Below are positions 59,175 to 64,000 of a DNA stretch of 64,000 bases, piece by piece; position 1 is the stretch's first letter; each line of letters opens with the position of its first letter. This stretch comes from Comamonadaceae bacterium (lineage in GTDB: Bacteria > Pseudomonadota > Gammaproteobacteria > Burkholderiales > Burkholderiaceae_C). The translations under genes were made by a program, and so were the position numbers. The DNA lies in the NCBI GenBank assembly GCA_015999985.1, contig JAECRA010000004.1, forward strand, positions 45,595 through 109,594. The letters run 5' to 3'. The notes under the pieces are model-generated. The model was not told the origin of the DNA, did no database searches, and was given only the letters and a program-made list of their open reading frames with translations.

Positions 59175-60500
59175 TTAGACCTTGCCTTTGCGCAGGCGCA
59201 CGGCACCTCCCACCAACGCGGCCAGGGCCAGCAACATCCAGGGTGAATCTACCGGCACAGCGGCGGGAGTCACTACAGCAGTCGTGGAGCGGCTGGTGTC
59301 GGTGGCTGTGTTGTTTCCGGGCACTGGATCCACCATGTCTGGAGGCAAGGAAACCGTAACCGTATTCGCCAAGGTGGTGCCCGTGTAGCTGGTGGGCACA
59401 GCCAGCGTCAACGTATAGGTTGCGATACCACCATTCAGCAAAGTAACGGATGTGTCTTGAATCGCGCCTGATCCGCTGGCGGCGCAAGTGGAGCCGGAGC
59501 TGGCAGAGCACACCCAGTTCGCACTGACGATGCCAGAGGGCAAGGGATCACTTACCGTGACGCCCGCGGCTGCATCAGGCCCATTATTGGTCACCACGAT
59601 GGTGTAGACCGAATTGGTACCGGGTGTGAAGCTGGCGCTGTTGTCAGTCTTGGTGACGGCCAGATCTGCCTGAGCAGGTGCGACGTTGGCCACTGCTGCA
59701 TTTGGGCAGCTCGCGCCATCGTTGCTTCCTGACGACGGAGCCGCGGAGAGGAAGGTTCGCTGGCCTGTAGCGAGATTGATCTTGAACAGACCGGAGCCGT
59801 CATTGGCAACGCCGAAAAGGCCATTAGTGCCGGAGAATTGAGCGCCCAACACGCCACCTGTGTTGTCTGGCGAACCAATCGGCAAAGTCTGGCCCAGATT
59901 GGCGCCTGGAGTGACGTTGATGGAAAAAAGCTGACCGTTGTCCGCAGTGGAGTACAGCATGCTGCCCACCCACCCCATGTCGGACGTCGTGAAAGAAGTG
60001 GACAAATTGATCGCAGTAGCCGTCGGGGTGGGCGCCAGCACATCAATAGCGTAGATCACGTTGGTGTTGCCGAACGGCTTGACGTAGTACACACCGCTGC
60101 TGCTGAATGTGCCGGTGTTGTAGGGCTGGTTGGGCAGATTGGCAACAGTGCCCAAAGACGTGGCCGCACCGGGTGTGGCGCCGTCACCGGCCACACGGAA
60201 CAACTCGTTAGCACTCAGGCCGTACAACTGGTCGTCCGTCGGGTTGTAGCCGGTCGCGTTGTAAAGCGTGGTGGTAGCACCAGGCGAAGTGAACGCCACC
60301 GGAAGGCCCGGCGGGCTGATGTAGAGCTCCATCGAACTCGGAGGAGGGCCGCCGAGGCCTTGCGACAAATAAAGAGCGCCATCACACGTCAATGCCGACG
60401 CAGAGAACGATGCAGCGACGCCGAAAGCGCCCATAGCTGCCGAGACCAGTGTACGAGCCAAGGGCCCGCGCTTGCCTTTGAACGAACCTTGATCCATCAC
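59175..60500 (-). CDS. Exported DUF11-repeat protein with N-terminal beta-propeller-like region (DUF6923-like) and IPTL-CTERM-like C-terminus
   Basis: DLAVTKTDNSASFTPGTNSVYTIVVTNNGPDAAAGVTVSDPLPSGIVSANWVC; C-terminal VPVDSPWMLLALAALVGGAVRLRKGKV. Confidence 0.82.
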   Translation of the reverse strand: MMDQGSFKGKRGPLARTLVSAAMGAFGVAASFSASALTCDGALYLSQGLGGPPPSSMELYISPPGLPVAFTSPGATTTLYNATGYNPTDDQLYGLSANELFRVAGDGATPGAATSLGTVANLPNQPYNTGTFSSSGVYYVKPFGNTNVIYAIDVLAPTPTATAINLSTSFTTSDMGWVGSMLYSTADNGQLFSINVTPGANLGQTLPIGSPDNTGGVLGAQFSGTNGLFGVANDGSGLFKINLATGQRTFLSAAPSSGSNDGASCPNAAVANVAPAQADLAVTKTDNSASFTPGTNSVYTIVVTNNGPDAAAGVTVSDPLPSGIVSANWVCSASSGSTCAASGSGAIQDTSVTLLNGGIATYTLTLAVPTSYTGTTLANTVTVSLPPDMVDPVPGNNTATDTSRSTTAVVTPAAVPVDSPWMLLALAALVGGAVRLRKGKV

Positions 60501-60794
60501 ATCTACCCCTCAGTTTTTGTTACAAATCTAGTCCAAATTATGGGTACCTATGACGTAATAGAAAACGATTTTGGTTTTTTTCTTGTATTTTTGTTGGAAC
60601 CAAATCACAACAGACACATGGAAATCACATCAAATTGCAACCTGAAGAAAATCCAGTTTTAACGTTTCAAGGCCTTCCCGGCCCGCCCTGTTTAGTTAAG
60701 TCAGTTGAAGGAATGAGCTCACCCTTTCCTTAGGTTCGCGCTCAGTGGCGAGTCACGCCAGTTAGTGATGGAAAGCTGCACCTAAAATAAACTG

Positions 60795-61703
60795 ATGACT
60801 CGCTTCGACCTGCTGTCTCTACAGATGCTGCTTTTTGTCGCAGAGACGGGAAGTGTCAGTAAGGCGGCGGAAAAAGCCAACCTTACTGTCTCGGCTGTCA
60901 GCAAACGGCTGCTTGAACTCGAAGCACAACTCGGTGTAGTGCTGTTTGATCGTTTGCCGCAGGGTGTGCGATTGACGCCAGCCGGCATCGCCGCATTGCA
61001 ACGCATCAACGAGGTCATGCCTATTCTTGGCAAGCTTCAGGTGGATTTGCAGGCGTATGTCAAGGGTGACGCGGGTATTGTTCGCATTGCATCCAACACT
61101 TCCGGGATCGCCGCCGGGCTAGCGCGTGAACTGGAAAGCTTCAAGGCGCAGTATCCGCAGGTCGACCTGCGACTGGACGAGCTGACCAGTGCGCACGTCA
61201 TTGAAGCAGTTGCGGAGGGGCGTGCCGATCTTGGGATATGCGCCGCCAGCGCTCCACTGTCCTCTCTCGCGTCCGCGCCCTACCATGCGACGTCACTCGT
61301 ACTTGCTGTACCGGCAGATCACCCATTGGCAACACGCGATTCAGTCAGCTACCAGGAAAGTCTTGCCTATCCCCACATCGGACGCACGCAAGACAGTGCA
61401 CTCGCATGGTTGCCATCTGCAGCGAGGCCTGCTCCTGTTTCGCCGACTATCACGACGCTGGTGACCAGTTTCGCCGCCGTACTCGCACTGGTACGTGCCG
61501 GCACCGGGGTGGCGGTGATTCCCATCGTGGCACTCAAGAATGATTCGCTAGGCGGCATACAAATCGTCGAATTGAGCGATGAATGGATGACGATGGAGTT
61601 GGTTGTCGTCTTTGACCCGCTTCGGGTGCTGCCACCCGCTGTCTCACGCGTGCGTGCGCATCTCGCAGCGTCAACCGAAAAAGCATGCGTTGGCGGTATC
61701 TAG
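60795..61703 (+). CDS. LysR family transcriptional regulator
   Basis: FDLLSLQMLLFVAETGSVSKAAEKANLTVSAVSKRLLELEAQLGVVLFDRLPQGVRLTPAG. Confidence 0.95.
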   Translation: MTRFDLLSLQMLLFVAETGSVSKAAEKANLTVSAVSKRLLELEAQLGVVLFDRLPQGVRLTPAGIAALQRINEVMPILGKLQVDLQAYVKGDAGIVRIASNTSGIAAGLARELESFKAQYPQVDLRLDELTSAHVIEAVAEGRADLGICAASAPLSSLASAPYHATSLVLAVPADHPLATRDSVSYQESLAYPHIGRTQDSALAWLPSAARPAPVSPTITTLVTSFAAVLALVRAGTGVAVIPIVALKNDSLGGIQIVELSDEWMTMELVVVFDPLRVLPPAVSRVRAHLAASTEKACVGGI

Positions 61704-61707
61704 TGAG

Positions 61708-61991
61708 CTAGGGCGTGTTCACACTAAATTCACCCCCGCGCCGGGGTTTTCCGGGTCGCAGTGCGAGGCGCGTCGTGCCGCCAAGGTGCGATCCTTGGCA
61801 AGAGGCGCAACGCGGCAATGCGGCGCGGCCGGCGTAGGCCCGGAAAACCCCGGCCCGAAGGGTGAGGCTCTGGCAAACTGCACTCGGCGTTGCAAATCCT
61901 CGCCGGGTGTCCAACCCGGCTGCGGTTTGCGCCTTGATTGCAGCTCGCCAGAACCTCACGCGGGGGTGAATTTAGTGTGAACACGCCCTAG
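61708..61991. mobile_element. MITE-like non-autonomous element with perfect 33-bp terminal inverted repeats ending in CTAG
   Basis: Left CTAGGGCGTGTTCACACTAAATTCACCCCCGCG (61708-61740) is the exact reverse complement of right CGCGGGGGTGAATTTAGTGTGAACACGCCCTAG (61959-61991). No credible ORF inside. Confidence 0.88.
61741..61853. repeat. Nested inverted repeat inside the MITE-like element
   Basis: ccggggttttccggg (61741-61755) pairs with cccggaaaaccccgg (61839-61853). Confidence 0.8.
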
Positions 61992-62959
61992 TCCAGCTTG
62001 ACGTTGGCGTCGGTGATCACCCTCCCCCATTTTGCTTTGTCACTGCTTACCAGTTTGGCAAACGCTGCTGGTGTGTCAAAGCTCGGTTCGAATCCGTCGG
62101 CGATCATTTTTTTGCTGATCTGCGGATCCTTCACATAAGCCACGATGGACTCGTTAAGGCGTGCGACCACTGCAGGTGGCGTACCCGTTGGTACTGCCAC
62201 GCCCCACCACTCATCGGCCACGTAGCCCGGCACTCCCGATTCCGCGACGGTCGGCACATCGGGCAGAGCGGCAGAACGGCGTTGGCCTGTGGTCGCAAGC
62301 ACTCTCACCTTGCCGCCCTGGATAAATGGCAGGGCGGCACCAAGAATGGCGAACATGACCTGAATTTGTCCCCCCATCAGGTCATTGATTGCCGGGCTGG
62401 TACCCCGGTAGGGCACGTGCATCAAGTCCACACCTGCCATCTTGTTGAACAGCTCAGCTGGCAGATGACCCGCAGCGCCGTTGCCGGCGGACCCATAGGA
62501 AAGCTTGCCGGGTTGTGCCTTGGCGAGCTGTACCAGTTCCTTCACGGATTTGACGGGCACTGCCGGATTCACGATGAGCGCAAACACAGTAGAGGCCACA
62601 CGACTGATATGGACCAACTGCTTCTCCGCGTCATAGCGCAGTTTGGGATACAAGCCTGCGTTGATAGCCGATACACCTGCAGTGGTCATCAACATGGTGT
62701 AGCCGTCGGGTGCTGCCAACGTCACAGCTTCTGCACCAATAGCACCACCCGCGCCAGCGCGATTTTCCACCACCACCGGTTGCGAGTAGGCGTCTGTCAA
62801 GTATTTGGCCAGGTGCCGCGCCAGAATATCAGTGCCGCCGCCTGCGGGAAATGGCACCACCAGCTGTATAGCCTTGCTCGGGTAAGTCCGCTGGGCCCAG
62901 CTGGTGGACTGGATGGACAACGCCGAAACGGCGGCAGTCAAGAGGTTTCGGCGGCGCAT
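61988..62959 (-). CDS. Bug-family (TctC) substrate-binding protein
   Basis: YPSKAIQLVVPFPAGGGTDILARHLAKYL, VENRAGAGGAIGAEAVTLAAPDGYTMLM, VPYRGTSPAINDLMGG. Confidence 0.95.
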   Translation of the reverse strand: MRRRNLLTAAVSALSIQSTSWAQRTYPSKAIQLVVPFPAGGGTDILARHLAKYLTDAYSQPVVVENRAGAGGAIGAEAVTLAAPDGYTMLMTTAGVSAINAGLYPKLRYDAEKQLVHISRVASTVFALIVNPAVPVKSVKELVQLAKAQPGKLSYGSAGNGAAGHLPAELFNKMAGVDLMHVPYRGTSPAINDLMGGQIQVMFAILGAALPFIQGGKVRVLATTGQRRSAALPDVPTVAESGVPGYVADEWWGVAVPTGTPPAVVARLNESIVAYVKDPQISKKMIADGFEPSFDTPAAFAKLVSSDKAKWGRVITDANVKLD

Positions 62960-64000
62960 GGCAAGTCCTTTGGAAAAGTGGGCTGTGAGGTTGTGGTTGA
63001 AGTTTGCGCCGAGAGCGCTTCGACGGGCAGATACACCTCGCCAGCAAAAAGTCGTCGAGCGGTTCTCACCAAGGCAGCAGAGGCGACGTGCAACTGGTCG
63101 TCGGTGCCACTGCGCATCTTCACCTTGACATGTATGAGGCCAGCAGGGTGCTCAATACTCAGATCTCCGCCGGATGGCGCGCCGCCCATTTCGCGCAACA
63201 GATGACTGGTGACTGTGCCTGGAATAAGACAGGATGCACCCAAGCAAACCGCGCCAGTCACGGCAAAAGAGGTGTGACACGTGTAAGGCATGAAATACCT
63301 GCCGGTGATGGTCCCGCCTTGACGCGGCGCCGCGACCAGCGTCAGCTTCGGCATCTCTAGCCTTGACACATCGCCTAAGCCCATCAGTGCCCCGACCTGG
63401 CAACGCAGCTCTTCCACGCGAGCGCACAGCGCTGCATTTGCATTGAGCTGCTCTGCCGACTCATGGCCGCTTATGCCCAGATCTGATGCCAAGGCGATGG
63501 CCATCGGTACGGCAGCATCCACACAGCTGATGCGCACACCATCAACGATATCCATGGCGCGGCCCGTGGGCAGCAGTGCACCAGTCTTTGAACCCTCGAC
63601 ATCCAGAAATTCGACGAGTACTGGGGCGGCACTGCCGTGCACTCCGTCTATGCGCGCATCACCCTGATATGAAGCTTTGCCATTGAATGTCACGACCTGT
63701 TCATCGATGCGCTTGCCCGTGTTGACGTTGAAAATTCGTACTCGGGTGATGTCTTCTCCGGGCTGTACCAGACCAGAATCCACCGCAAAGGGTCCCACTG
63801 CCGAAAGCATGTTGCCGCAGTTCACAGAGTAGTCAATGGTGTTCTTGTGTACACATATCTGGCCAAAAAGGTAGTCGACATCAACCCCTTCCCGGGATGA
63901 GCGAGAAATGATCGCGACCTTGTTGGTCAGTGAATCAATGCCTCCGATACCGTCAATACGGCGTGGTTCAAGTGCGCCCATGACCCGAAGTAAAAGCAGG
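62938..64000 (-). CDS. PrpF / 4-oxalomesaconate tautomerase-like protein, 5' end outside the window
   Basis: RVMGALEPRRIDGIGGIDSLTNKVAIISRSSREGVDVDYLFGQI, YSVNCGNMLSAVGPFAVDSGLV. Reading frame continues upstream of the track ATG to the window edge. Confidence 0.9.
   Translation of the reverse strand, partial: LLLLRVMGALEPRRIDGIGGIDSLTNKVAIISRSSREGVDVDYLFGQICVHKNTIDYSVNCGNMLSAVGPFAVDSGLVQPGEDITRVRIFNVNTGKRIDEQVVTFNGKASYQGDARIDGVHGSAAPVLVEFLDVEGSKTGALLPTGRAMDIVDGVRISCVDAAVPMAIALASDLGISGHESAEQLNANAALCARVEELRCQVGALMGLGDVSRLEMPKLTLVAAPRQGGTITGRYFMPYTCHTSFAVTGAVCLGASCLIPGTVTSHLLREMGGAPSGGDLSIEHPAGLIHVKVKMRSGTDDQLHVASAALVRTARRLFAGEVYLPVEALSAQTSTTTSQPTFPKDLPCAAETS

Noticed and set aside
61708-61984. 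ORFs 61708-61959 (-), 61730-61984 (-) and 61603-61980 (+)
   Set aside because: They lie in or across the terminal-inverted-repeat element. Their sequences are Arg/Pro-rich out-of-frame translations with no family resemblance.
1-64000. CRISPR arrays, phage genes, defence islands, retrons, tRNA or rRNA genes
   Set aside because: No regularly spaced repeats, reverse transcriptase, integrase, capsid or nuclease-type ORFs, and no recognisable RNA genes were seen on either strand.

Overview
The window looks like chromosomal DNA from a GC-rich betaproteobacterium, probably Comamonadaceae-like (inferred from gene content). It is dense with catabolic and transport operons. Contents from left to right: a possible N-heterocycle or maleate-type catabolic cluster (partial HMG-CoA lyase-like gene, FAD monooxygenase, Asp/Glu racemase/maleate isomerase-like protein, Bug receptor, GntR regulator, isochorismatase-family hydrolase); a coupled surface-protein/glycosyltransferase operon (Ig-like IPTL-CTERM-type protein, glycosyltransferase, H. 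pylori FutA-like GT10 fucosyltransferase); a six-gene operon with Bug receptor, Sua5/YrdC-family protein, CaiB CoA-transferase, HMG-CoA lyase-like lyase and LeuC/LeuD-like hydratase, with a divergent LysR gene; envelope genes (LssY_C lipoprotein, LprI/DUF1311, DUF3011); a tandem duplication of a DUF3011 gene plus Liv-type binding-protein gene, feeding livGFHM, a HIBADH-like dehydrogenase and an ALDH; cytochrome c plus isoquinoline-1-oxidoreductase-like genes; a small membrane ORF coupled to KefC; a second Liv operon with beta-oxidation genes and an acyl-CoA ligase broken by a nonsense codon in its AMP-binding motif; a Fur-box-preceded DUF2325-sodA-ZIP operon; two genes (M48 protease, CadA/ZntA-type ATPase) with nearly identical MerR-type promoters; an HpaB/AbfD-family protein; a DUF11 IPTL-like protein; and a ~284-bp MITE-like element with perfect 33-bp terminal inverted repeats. 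I found no rRNA, tRNA, CRISPR array, transposase or prophage. All assignments come from reading the sequence and from memory of protein families. No searches were run.
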